Shown here one piece after another: positions 1-7,719 of a stretch of DNA of 12,404 bases. The notes under the pieces are model-generated. The model saw only the letters and a program-made list of their open reading frames with translations, made no database searches and was not told where the DNA came from. The translations under genes were made by a program, and so were the position numbers. The stretch comes from Gracilaria caudata (lineage: Eukaryota > Rhodophyta > Florideophyceae > Gracilariales > Gracilariaceae): assembly GCA_030374735.1 (NCBI GenBank), contig JASCIV010000781.1, positions 1 through 12,404 of the forward strand, read 5' to 3'. The stretch's first letter is position 1; each line of letters opens with the position of its first letter.

Positions 1-334
1 GGGAAGCGGTGGTGTGGGGGGGCGTAGGGGGGGGCGGCGACGCGAACGCAGCGTGGGGCGCGTCGTTCGCCAGCTCTCACACGCGCCGTTCAAGCGGCGT
101 GAGCGAAGCGACGCCGCGGCGGGGCACGCAAAAACGCCGCTTCGCGAAGCGCCACCAGACACGCGCCGCGATCTCGGAATCTCGTTGCGCACGGCGTGCG
201 CGCTGATTGGGCGCTGCAAGCTGGCGGCGGATTTGGGTGCGCGCGCGCGAGCGGCCGAGCGCTCGCACGTGCCGACGCGCGAATGTGCGAGCACCGGCCT
301 GCGTTTACACCTTTTCTCCGCGCTTTTTTTGCGC
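1..334. other. GC-rich gene-free stretch downstream of the GST-like gene
   Basis: No gene can be supported here. Several frames are open only because GC-rich DNA has few stop codons, and their translations are Arg/Ala-rich with no recognisable domain. The stretch lies downstream of the minus-strand GST-like gene. It contains two long G runs at 16-34 (7 G, 4 other bases, 8 G) able to fold as a G-quadruplex, and a perfect 14-bp palindrome, CGCTTCGCGAAGCG, at 138-151. Confidence 0.6.
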
Positions 335-1060
335 TCACACGCGCGAGCTGCGGATCGCGCCGCCGGCGCGCATGGCGGTGTGGAACGCGTCGCGGCTGCA
401 CACGCGCTGCTGGTACGCGCGCAGCGGCGCGGACGCGTCGAGCAGCGCGTATCTGCGCGCCCACGCCAGCGAGTAGCCCACCATGATGTCGGCCGCACTG
501 AAGCCCTCTCGCTGCGGCTCGCACACGTACTGCGTCGCTTCCAGCCGCTGCTCCAGCACTGGCACCACTCTCTCCACAAATTCGCGCCGCGCCTGCTGCG
601 CCGCGCGCTCGTCGCGCGACTGCTCGTCGAGCAGCTCCTCGTTGCGGCGGATCGTCCACAGCAACGGGTCCATCGACGCCACCGCAAACGTGCAGAACCT
701 CTTGAACACCGCCATGGCCAGCAGCTCGTCGTCCCGCGGCATCAGCGTGGCGCGCCGCTCCTCGCCGCTTGCGAGCAGCAAGAAGTCGCAGATTGCCGCC
801 GATTCCGTCATCACTGCGTCGCGTCCGCTTTTCCTGTCCACCACGTGCAGCACGGGAATCGCGCCCATGCGGTTCAGTTGGAACAGTCGCCCTCGTTTAT
901 GCTCCCCGTTCATCAGGTTCACCTGCTCAATGCCAATGTGCGACGCTATTCCCAGCTCATGCACCAGCCACACCGCGCGCACCGAGCGCGTCGGCGCCAT
1001 GTGATACAGCGTCAGCTGCAGGCTGCCCAGCGCGTCGTCTCCGCCCTTTTGCGTCGCCAT
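335..1060 (-). CDS. glutathione S-transferase-like protein
   Basis: This 241-residue protein has the size and layout of a cytosolic glutathione S-transferase, an enzyme family that conjugates glutathione to electrophiles or works as a reductase or isomerase. Residues about 15-95 form the thioredoxin-like N domain: a beta strand and helix start LTLYHMAPTRSVRAVWLVHE, the cis-proline loop GAIPVL (Pro69), and TESAAI (Glu86-Ser87), the usual contact for the glutathione gamma-glutamyl group. Residues about 115-225 form the all-helical C domain, including SAAD (188-191), which matches the S/T-x-x-D N-capping box of GSTs. The catalytic residue is not certain; Ser26 or Tyr19 are candidates. I chose the ATG at 1060 (MATQKGG) because the frame extends upstream only to a non-ATG codon. 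The gene is divergent from the RING gene. GST-type identity is firm; class and substrate are unknown. Confidence 0.85.
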   Translation of the reverse strand: MATQKGGDDALGSLQLTLYHMAPTRSVRAVWLVHELGIASHIGIEQVNLMNGEHKRGRLFQLNRMGAIPVLHVVDRKSGRDAVMTESAAICDFLLLASGEERRATLMPRDDELLAMAVFKRFCTFAVASMDPLLWTIRRNEELLDEQSRDERAAQQARREFVERVVPVLEQRLEATQYVCEPQREGFSAADIMVGYSLAWARRYALLDASAPLRAYQQRVCSRDAFHTAMRAGGAIRSSRV

Positions 1061-1616
1061 TCCTCGCCGCCGGCCAATGCGCCTCGATCCGCGCCCGTGC
1101 AAGCGAACGCTACAGCTTCGCGTCTTTAACTAAAACCCAGTACGCGCCATCACTCCACCAGCTCATCGCCACCCCTTTCTACGCGAGCAGCGCCCCACTT
1201 GCGCTCGTCCCAGAACAGAACGGCCGCAAGCCGCTTTGCGTCAACCGTCACGCCACGTGGCCACAGCGTTCCGCGCGCCACCCACGACGCGCACCACGTC
1301 GTCCCTCAACGGCGCATCACCCGCCCCGAGCGCCGCGTCTCTCGCCATCGCCGCGCCTCTCACCGCGGCCTTGCGCCAAAGCCGTTGCGCCGCGTCGTCG
1401 CCATGCAACCGCCCTGCCGCCGTTCAGCCGCCGCCATGCCGCAGCACTTGTCGCGTGTCCGCCCGCCACCTCCCCACCTCCCCAACCGCTGATCACACCC
1501 CACTATCTGTGTCCCTTCCGTCATCCGCGTCTGTCGTCCGCACCGTCGTCCCTCCCCGTAAGCATCGCCCCCCTCCCCCTTCCTCGCCACGCGCCGCCCT
1601 GTAGCGCGCGCCCGTC
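1061..1616. promoter_or_regulatory. divergent promoter region between GST-like and RING genes
   Basis: These 556 bp separate two divergently transcribed genes, so they should hold both promoters. The stretch is pyrimidine-rich on the plus strand (many CCGCC, CCTCC and CACC runs), with no clear TATA box. A perfect palindromic G-box, CCACGTGG, lies at 1253-1260, and a CCAAT pentamer lies at 1074-1078, very close to the GST start codon. Open frames here are by-products of GC-rich sequence. The promoter role is inferred from gene orientation. Confidence 0.5.
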
Positions 1617-2948
1617 ATGCCAACGGTGCGTTCGACGTCGTGCCTACCGTCGTTACCGTCGCCAGCTTTGAGTTCGCACTCCTCCTGCTCCAACTCCACC
1701 TTGTCCTCTCTCTCCCTCGCTCCCTTCCACTCCAATTCTCCCAACGCCACTGCTGTGTGCGTGGTGTGCATGGACCGTCGCAAGGACATCGCCCTCCTTC
1801 CTTGTCAACACGCTCACTGCTGCCTAGCCTGTCTCCGCCGTTCTGAAACCCGTCTCTGCCCGATTTGCCGTGCCCCCGTCCTGCACATCCGTCTGCTCCG
1901 CTCCGGAACCGTTCATCCCGTCGCATCCCTCGCCCCACCTCCTCCACCGCGTTCGCCACGCCTGCGTTTCGTCGCATCCAACCCACGCCTCAGTATGCCT
2001 ATACTACCGCGCGCTGCGCCTCCACCTTCGCGAACTGCCACTTCTGTACGTCCGCGCGCCACGTCTCTGTCATCGCTTCATACCGTCGCCACTCAGGCTG
2101 AATCCTCCTTCCGTTCCCTCTCAGAGTGGGAGCACACTGCTATCCGCCATCTTCGTGAGACTGGTGCCTTGCCACTGTCCCCTAGTCCCCCAATTCGCAC
2201 TTCGTCGGCCACATCCACCTCCGCCACCTCCGCTTCTTCGTTTTCATCTGCAACTGATCTCCCCATTCCGCATGCCCATCAGCTACACAACGTCGTGCTC
2301 ATTGGTCACTCGCGTTCAATCATGATCAACCTTGCCCACCGCTTGGTTTCCGCCTTTCCCCCGCCCCAAAACCCGAGCCCACACCATCGCCTTACCAAAT
2401 CCACAGTGTACATTAACGGCCAATTGCTCCGCCTTGTGCTCATTGAATGTCACCCGCGAGCGTCTCCCTCCGATATCGCCGCAAGGGTGCAGCGCCAGGC
2501 GCCAAAACTTGTTCTGCTCTGCGCCGATTTCCATAACATGTCTTCGTTCGAGTCGGTTGTGCGTCTTGACATGGACATTCTCGATTACCTCAATCTGGCG
2601 TGCATATGGGTTTTGATGAAATCGTCCTCCAAACGCAAGCACACTTCCAATTCCGTTGACGACACAGATATTTCTGCGGCAAACCACTTTTTAAGCTCTC
2701 CTCGCCGATGCTTTGTGGTCGCCGTGGATGGCATCCAGCGGAGTGTCAACGTCAAAAAGCTTGGCATGTTCATTCATCGATCAGCCAATGATGCTACTAG
2801 ACACGCGCAAACCCCCACTTTTGTAGGCCATTCGCGGTTTTCGATCGGCAAGTCGTGGTCATTGTTTTGCCTCTCTGTACATAGATCAAATGACAAGACA
2901 AGAAACGCGCGAAGCCGTTCGATGCGCTTCCCACGATGGCTGTTGTAA
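1617..2948 (+). CDS. RING-finger protein with C-terminal Ras/Rho-like pseudo-GTPase domain
   Basis: The 443-residue protein starts at the ATG at 1617. After a Ser/Pro-rich leader (1-45) comes a C3HC4 RING finger at 48-84. Its ligands are Cys48, Cys51, Cys63, His65, Cys69, Cys72, Cys81 and Cys84, closing with CPICRAPV, which resembles the RINGs of the IAP/MUL1 type. RING domains of this kind usually recruit a ubiquitin-conjugating enzyme, so an E3 ubiquitin-ligase role is likely. Residues 100-220 are low-complexity Pro/Ser/Thr. Residues about 224-390 follow a Rho-type GTPase in order and spacing: NVVLIG (225-230) at the P-loop strand, VYING (264-268), LVLLCADF then SFESV (298-315), IWVLMKSS (330-337) and AVDG (369-372). 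The P-loop, DxxG and NKxD motifs are all missing their key residues, so nucleotide binding is unlikely. The tail is basic. RING assignment is firm; the pseudo-GTPase call rests on reading by eye. Confidence 0.85.
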   Translation: MPTVRSTSCLPSLPSPALSSHSSCSNSTLSSLSLAPFHSNSPNATAVCVVCMDRRKDIALLPCQHAHCCLACLRRSETRLCPICRAPVLHIRLLRSGTVHPVASLAPPPPPRSPRLRFVASNPRLSMPILPRAAPPPSRTATSVRPRATSLSSLHTVATQAESSFRSLSEWEHTAIRHLRETGALPLSPSPPIRTSSATSTSATSASSFSSATDLPIPHAHQLHNVVLIGHSRSIMINLAHRLVSAFPPPQNPSPHHRLTKSTVYINGQLLRLVLIECHPRASPSDIAARVQRQAPKLVLLCADFHNMSSFESVVRLDMDILDYLNLACIWVLMKSSSKRKHTSNSVDDTDISAANHFLSSPRRCFVVAVDGIQRSVNVKKLGMFIHRSANDATRHAQTPTFVGHSRFSIGKSWSLFCLSVHRSNDKTRNARSRSMRFPRWLL

Positions 2949-3072
2949 TAGACAAAACTTGCTACCTTCGGACACAACCAAGCTGATTTCACAGTGTAAA
3001 GTAAAAAGCACAGACCACGTGCTGTTTTGCCCCATTGCTATTTTGCGCTCATTGCGGTACTCTTGTATGGCT
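2949..3072. terminator. shared 3' intergenic spacer of convergent genes
   Basis: Only 124 bp separate the ends of the convergent RING and methyltransferase genes, so both 3' untranslated regions and cleavage sites must overlap or abut here. A TGTAAA hexamer at 2995-3000 on the plus strand resembles the TGTAA poly(A) signal of some algae, 47 bp past the RING stop. No strong hairpin is seen. Use as a poly(A) signal is inference. Confidence 0.3.
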
Positions 3073-4878
3073 CTATGATAAGAGCTCGCCCTGCTGTTCA
3101 TGCTTATGCACCGCTTCCAAAGTTATGATGCACTCCACATGATGCGTATTTGGAAACATGTCAACTGGCTGTATGCTTCGTACCTTATACTTTCCTGGTG
3201 CTAGTTCCAGTATCTTTTGGATATCCCGCTTCTGTGTCACGGGGTTGCAGCTTACGTACACTACTCTCTTAACATCGATACGTGCAAGATACTTCACCAG
3301 ATCTGGATGCAACCCGGCGCGAGGCGGGTCCACCACAATAATGTTCGGCTCCATGAACGAAGGGTTTTTCCCCGCCGTCTTCAACTTGTCTAGGTTGCCC
3401 TCCTCAAACGTGGCATTGCTGATACCATTCACTGACGCATTCACTCTCGCATCATTGATCGCAGTACTCACAAGATCAATCCCATAAACCTGCTTCACGT
3501 CTCGCGCCAGGCAAAGAGCTATTGTTCCGGTTCCGCAGAATAAGTCGAGAACAACGTCATCCGCGCACAGGTTGGCAGCCTGACGAACTCGTTCATACAA
3601 GACTTCCGCTTGTCTGTAATTTGTCTGAAAGAATGAGTTTGCTGATATGCGGAACGTCAGGTTGCATAGATGTTGCTCAATATAGCGCCTTTCACCGGCG
3701 AGCAGTCGTTCCTGCGCTTCGTCGACAGAAAAACTAGACTTGACCCCTCGAATATTCTGTACCACACACACAACTTCTGGAAAGCTGTCTTTGATGCTCT
3801 GTGCCAGAGGTTTTAGCCTCTCTGGAACGTCGCACGGGCTGGTAACGATGTTGACCATAACTTCCATTGCTCCGTGCTTGTTGGTTGCTGAACGAATGGC
3901 AACATTTCTCAAATAGCCAGCGTCCTTCTTTGTGTCGTATGGTGCTAACAGCATCTTCTCCGCTTCCACCCGGACAAAGTCCAAGATCTTATTGCATACA
4001 GACGGTTGAATATGGCATGTGTCTATCCGGATTACCTTGTCAAAGCGTTGGGGTGCGTGTAGTCCAAGAACATATTCATATTCACCCAATTCACGTCTTG
4101 GAATGTCCATCTCCGGGTTAACATACCACCTACGACCATAACTGAATTCCATCTTATTTCGGAACTGAAGAGTTTGTTCACACGGAACGATAGTAAATGG
4201 TTCAACGCCATGCTGCTCCGATAAATCGGCAAAAAGTGCCTCCAGTTGCTGTTGTTTCTCTTCAATCTGCATCGAATATGACATATGCATCGACGTGCAA
4301 CCACCGCACCCCCCTCCACCAAGATGATAGCTGCCAAAGTGTGTGCACGGAGGCTGTACAGCGCGAGATGACGCTTGGAGAAGCTCACGGAACAGAGCTT
4401 CTGCATACGTTCGAGATGTGGTATCATTAGATGAGTTAGATACTGGCTCGATTTGTTTGTCACTCTTTCTTCGTCGAATCTTAGTTACAATACACCTGAC
4501 TATATCTCCCGGACAAGCGCCTTTTGGAGTGTACACAGGCATCAGCATGTCGGAGAAAAGCAGATTAGTCGGATGTACGATTTCACCCACTCCAGCTCCT
4601 CCATAAGCAATCCGAGTTATTCGGACGTGTACATCGTCACCCTTTCGCAATGGCACCCTTTCTATTTCGTCTGCTTCGGGTTCGCCTGCAGGCATAGTTG
4701 CGACACATCTTGGAATGTGCGTATATCTCCGTCGCCCAGCTCGCACTTGGGAGAATCCAGGTCGTGAAGTGGTTGCTCCGAAAATGGTTGAAATGAAACA
4801 CAGCTTGTTTGTCCCAACACATCGGAACAGCGTTTCGTACGATTGATTTCGCTTCATTCTTCGAAAGAAATGATTCAT
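3073..4878 (-). CDS. RlmD/TrmA-family m5U RNA methyltransferase, organelle-targeted
   Basis: The 601-residue protein is an S-adenosylmethionine-dependent RNA (uracil-5)-methyltransferase of the RlmD/RlmCD type, which makes 5-methyluridine in rRNA or tRNA. Residues 1-62 form a leader rich in Arg, Ser and Thr and nearly free of acidic residues, as in mitochondrial or plastid transit peptides. A TRAM RNA-binding domain follows at about 76-140. Four likely [4Fe-4S] ligands are Cys178, Cys191, Cys194 and Cys288. The catalytic domain shows NSFFQTN (414-420), the SAM-binding LDLFCGTGT (444-452), VDPPRAGL (516-523), the nucleophile in VSCNP (Cys544) and the general base in HHVE (Glu582). I chose the first ATG (4878) because it includes the leader; the alternative Met62 (4695) would give a cytosolic form. 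The first two cluster cysteines are 12 residues apart, wider than usual because of a Gly-rich insert. Family is certain; target RNA and organelle are not. Confidence 0.93.
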   Translation of the reverse strand: MNHFFRRMKRNQSYETLFRCVGTNKLCFISTIFGATTSRPGFSQVRAGRRRYTHIPRCVATMPAGEPEADEIERVPLRKGDDVHVRITRIAYGGAGVGEIVHPTNLLFSDMLMPVYTPKGACPGDIVRCIVTKIRRRKSDKQIEPVSNSSNDTTSRTYAEALFRELLQASSRAVQPPCTHFGSYHLGGGGCGGCTSMHMSYSMQIEEKQQQLEALFADLSEQHGVEPFTIVPCEQTLQFRNKMEFSYGRRWYVNPEMDIPRRELGEYEYVLGLHAPQRFDKVIRIDTCHIQPSVCNKILDFVRVEAEKMLLAPYDTKKDAGYLRNVAIRSATNKHGAMEVMVNIVTSPCDVPERLKPLAQSIKDSFPEVVCVVQNIRGVKSSFSVDEAQERLLAGERRYIEQHLCNLTFRISANSFFQTNYRQAEVLYERVRQAANLCADDVVLDLFCGTGTIALCLARDVKQVYGIDLVSTAINDARVNASVNGISNATFEEGNLDKLKTAGKNPSFMEPNIIVVDPPRAGLHPDLVKYLARIDVKRVVYVSCNPVTQKRDIQKILELAPGKYKVRSIQPVDMFPNTHHVECIITLEAVHKHEQQGELLS

Positions 4879-6002
4879 TTTGAAACACGCAGCAAGAGCA
4901 CACTAAATCCCGACCGTGGTTGCTGAACTTCCAGAAACGCAATGAAACTCAAAACAAATCTCCACACTCCGTCTCAACATAGAACCAAGAGTTGCGTTTC
5001 TCGTTTCGTTGCCGCGTCGTTGAAAACTCGGGAAGATGGGGCGATGAAGGTGATCAGGAGCGATTCACATCCAAATTATAAAGAAAAGCCAATACTGTAC
5101 AGTAGTCAAATGGAACAGATCACTGGTATCTAAAATTTTGACGGAGCACGATAAGATCTCGAGGCCCGTGACGTGTAGCAGATTGCTGACGAGGCTAGTA
5201 GGAGGGTAACTTTGCAATAGAGCCCCGTTGGACCACCAATTCGGTCCACGGAGCTCAGGTCCACATTCATTCCCACCTCCCACTGTGTCTGTTGCTCAAC
5301 TGCTCAATGCGTTTCAAGGAATGCGTTGCCCTGGAGATTTAGCTTGTGTGCCCAACGGACTTACCCTTGTACCTCGCGAAGCTGGAGATTCCTTGTCTTT
5401 AGTTCTCTTTCGCCCAATTTGTATGCCTTGAAAGTAGATTTTGATCAACACTCACTATGACAACGATCTCTGCAGCAATTGTAGCGTAGATTTTATTCTA
5501 CTGTAACAACAGAAGGCATTGAGATGACACAGTTTCTCAAAAAAAAATTGTCCTATGGGGTTCTTAGTCGGGAGGAAGGACTCCTTTGATTGTCCCTCAC
5601 CTCCAAACCCGTATCAACAGTCAAAATGTCCAGCCCTGTTGCATCCCGCGCTCAAACAATCTTTTTTATGCAGAAGGACAAATGATAGACACATTTATTT
5701 TGCCTCTTTCGGACAAGCCTTGCTTTTGTTCAACGGGACCTCTTCAAGGTCAATTATTCCATCCTCATGTTTATCCACGAACCCACCATTAGAAGCTGGC
5801 CATCAGCAACACTACTGCTGAGCGCACAAATTGCGAATGTCATAATAATTCGCATAGCACTCGATGAGGGTCATGCTCACTGATTGGCAGGTTTTACTTC
5901 ACCTATCGCAAAGAAGTTGAATCTAACAGGGCTAGATTCCTAACCCTGTTAACCATGAAAGAATAATACATTAGCAAACAACATGTTGTACCAGCAGTAA
6001 AA
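4879..6002. other. intergenic region with methyltransferase promoter; no supported gene
   Basis: About 1.1 kb without a convincing gene. It begins with the upstream region of the minus-strand methyltransferase. On that strand TTTATAAT occurs near 5076-5083, about 200 bp before the start codon, and could be a TATA-like box. ATG-initiated frames of 63 codons (from 4942) and 88 codons (from 5555) exist, but show no domain, signal peptide or conserved pattern. A run of A residues sits near 5540-5548. The right end holds the overlapping hairpins listed separately. Confidence 0.5.
5919..5951. repeat. overlapping, mutually exclusive inverted repeats
   Basis: Two perfect inverted repeats share bases. 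Hairpin A pairs GAATCTA (5919-5925) with TAGATTC (5933-5939) around a 7-nt loop. Hairpin B pairs TAACAGGG (5924-5931) with CCCTGTTA (5944-5951) around a 12-nt loop. Both use 5924-5925, and B's left arm is A's loop, so they cannot form together. The element lies 52 bp past the stop codon of the small secreted protein (minus strand), so it is probably in its 3' untranslated region. Function unknown. Confidence 0.55.
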
Positions 6003-6395
6003 TCAACATAGATTAAACACGCGGTCGCCGAAAGAGAAAACCGAGAAGGCCCCTTCGTTCTCGTCTCTTGGATCTCTGCCGGGGCCTAGTTTGCAAGTAA
6101 TCTCGTTAGTTCTCTTCTGGCTAACAAGCGTTCCAGCAAGATTGCAAGCGGACGAAGCGCCTTCGTTGAAGAGAACAATCTCAGAAGCAGTCATTTCACC
6201 GTTTATGTCTCCATCCACAGTCATGATTACCACACCCGTCATATCATGTACCGGTCCACAACGTGCCCCATGCCCATGTCTCGTAAAGCATAATTTCTGA
6301 ATGGGATAAAGCAAACAAATGATGATCAAGGATGATGCCTGGGAGGCTAATAGTGTCACAATGAGCAGTATGAAGAAACGTCTTGCAATTGCCAT
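6003..6395 (-). CDS. small secreted cysteine-containing protein (copy 1, intact)
   Basis: A 130-residue protein of unknown family. Residues 1-22 form a clear signal peptide: two arginines at 5-6, a hydrophobic core FFILLIVTLLA, and small residues ASQASS before the probable cleavage. The mature chain of about 108 residues has six cysteines (27, 36, 46, 84, 101, 130), the last being the C-terminal residue after SFGDRVFNL. This suggests a disulfide-stabilised extracellular protein. The start at 6395 is the first ATG; a longer frame upstream would need GTG and would bury the signal peptide. A degenerate paralogue lies at 9253-9652 on the same strand. Conservation between the copies is strongest over the last 14 residues (12 identical), and five of the six cysteines are kept, which supports this as a real gene. 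No enzyme motif is visible and no function can be given. Confidence 0.68.
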   Translation of the reverse strand: MAIARRFFILLIVTLLASQASSLIIICLLYPIQKLCFTRHGHGARCGPVHDMTGVVIMTVDGDINGEMTASEIVLFNEGASSACNLAGTLVSQKRTNEITCKLGPGRDPRDENEGAFSVFSFGDRVFNLC

Positions 6396-6710
6396 TGTAG
6401 GCAGAGTCGAATACAATGCAGTTAGCTGAAAATAGAGGCCGGAGGGGTGAAGGAGGCAAATAAGTACCACTCAGTGATGTTAGCCCCTTACTACCTTCTT
6501 AGCTAAGCAGACGAAATAATGAGTTTTCTCGACATGAAATGCAAAGCTAATTTCTCCATTTTGCAACGAGGGGTCTGCGGCCAACAAGCGATACACAACG
6601 AAGCAAGGTGACGTGAAGAGAAGAAGAATACAGTCCGGAACATGAGGAATGAGGTTAATGTTAGAGCAGTACAGTAGAACTTGCCCGTCAAGTAGCCCTG
6701 TTGGTTTTCA
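6396..6710. promoter_or_regulatory. upstream region of the small secreted protein gene
   Basis: These 315 bp lie immediately upstream of the minus-strand signal-peptide gene and should contain its promoter. I see no gene, no clear TATA box and no strong repeat in it. Confidence 0.3.
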
Positions 6711-7118
6711 ATGCTTCATCCTTATTGCATTCTGTTGCGCAAGTGGACAGTGACAGCAATCGACGGAAACTCATTCTGTGCTCTGGAAGCCACACCCAGA
6801 TCAAAAGGGGCTTCCAGCATTTTCGTCCAGCTCGTGGATATGATACTGTATCCGAAATATCGCACACAATATAGATTTTTAACATCGGAAGACAGTCCCG
6901 ATTTCTCCGCATATCGCGAACCTGTGGTTGTATACATACGCCTTTATCAGTCTATCTGCATTTCACGTGTACCAGGTACGACGGTAGCTCAAGGGGCTGA
7001 AAAGTTAGACAAAAATTGTTCCAACAATCTCAGCCCCTTGGAAGACAAGCATGGCCCTCGCTCCCAATTATTGGGAGAGAAGACCTTACTTGTCTTCTTA
7101 AATCTTGGTCATAAGTAA
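6711..7118 (+). CDS. uncertain hypothetical ORF
   Basis: An ATG-initiated frame of 135 codons. The translation has mixed composition, no signal peptide, no membrane segment and no motif I recognise. It is the longest unexplained ATG frame in the AT-richer part of the window, longer than most chance frames there but not decisively so. Its last third overlaps the two nested inverted repeats at 6990-7097, which are hard to reconcile with a free coding sequence. It may equally be a transcribed non-coding region or chance. Confidence 0.2.
   Translation: MLHPYCILLRKWTVTAIDGNSFCALEATPRSKGASSIFVQLVDMILYPKYRTQYRFLTSEDSPDFSAYREPVVVYIRLYQSICISRVPGTTVAQGAEKLDKNCSNNLSPLEDKHGPRSQLLGEKTLLVFLNLGHK
6990..7097. 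repeat. two consecutive nested stem-loops
   Basis: First element: CAAGGGGCTGA (6990-7000) pairs perfectly over 11 bp with TCAGCCCCTTG (7030-7040), enclosing a second stem ATTGTT/AACAAT (7015-7020/7023-7028). Second element, beginning at the next base: GAAGACAAG (7041-7049) pairs perfectly over 9 bp with CTTGTCTTC (7089-7097), enclosing CTCCCAA/TTGGGAG (7061-7067/7071-7077). In the second, the two unpaired flanks inside the outer stem are both 11 nt. A weak third hairpin, CTTCG/CGAAG, follows at 7122-7136. The pairing is plain in the sequence. Whether it acts as RNA structure or is a palindrome left by a mobile element is unknown; strand of action is also unknown. Confidence 0.6.
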
Positions 7119-7719
7119 TATCTTCGTGTACCGAAGGTCCAAATGTTGTCTGTGCTTGAGATTGACTTACCGCAGGAATCACAGGGTTACCCCATGAATA
7201 CACAGATGGGGAGAAAATCATTGTTTGCGAGATTCTGGAAGTCAAGCAGCGATGCATACAGAAAACATATCATAATCCCTGAGAGTGAGAGCCGGTTGCT
7301 TAACATTGTTGCACAACATTAGCCTAGAAGGCTATCGTTGACCAGCCCTCTACTCCAATCTTGTCACACAAACATCCAAGAGCTGACCTTGTACGCGTTC
7401 TTGTGGCAGACAGCAGTAGACTAATAAGCTAAGCTTTCAGTAACTAACCTTACCTCATGTCTGTAGAAACACTTTGTTTCACAGCACCCTATATGGCTCA
7501 CGATATATAATAAATACTCTTCTGCTCGAAAGCTGTAACGAGCAGAGCCCTCTCTGTCCATCAACACACGTGCCTGCACTGCATTCGTTGGCGTCCATAT
7601 CGGCACAAGGATTTATATGCCTTCCTGTTCCCGTTAAAGATTTGGAACATCCCCATTGTTTCGAACCCCTACTCCTAGCTATTGCAAACATTCTTCTCAT
7701 CACTCCGCACAAACTCATA
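7119..7719. promoter_or_regulatory. region upstream of the metallopeptidase gene
   Basis: About 600 bp with no supported gene, leading to the plus-strand metallopeptidase start at 7720. TATATAA at 7504-7510, in a longer A/T run, is the best TATA-like box and would give a leader of roughly 180 bp. The metallopeptidase frame is open back to 7474 but contains no upstream ATG, so that part is probably untranslated. Confidence 0.35.

Noticed and set aside
90..659. Minus-strand 189-codon frame
   Set aside because: Overlaps the GST coding region in a different frame; Ala/Arg composition typical of GC-rich shadows.
1061..1102. N-terminal extension of the GST-like protein to 1102
   Set aside because: The extension begins with a TTG codon and adds an Arg-rich stretch not expected in GSTs; the ATG at 1060 gives a normal length.
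14..1129. Plus-strand 371-codon open frame opposite the GST-like gene
   Set aside because: It is antisense to a clear GST, is Arg/Ala/His-rich without any domain, and is explained by scarcity of stops in GC-rich DNA.
769..1671. Plus-strand 300-codon frame across the divergent promoter region
   Set aside because: Pro/Arg/Ser-rich translation with no motif; it overlaps the antisense GST start and the RING start in another frame.
4942..5133. 63-codon ATG frame divergent from the methyltransferase
   Set aside because: Short, unremarkable composition, no motif.
5555..5821. 88-codon ATG frame in the central intergenic region
   Set aside because: No recognisable feature; compatible with chance in this length of sequence.
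7474..7719. Upstream extension of the metallopeptidase frame
   Set aside because: It opens with TTG, has no ATG, and would place the signal peptide inside the protein.
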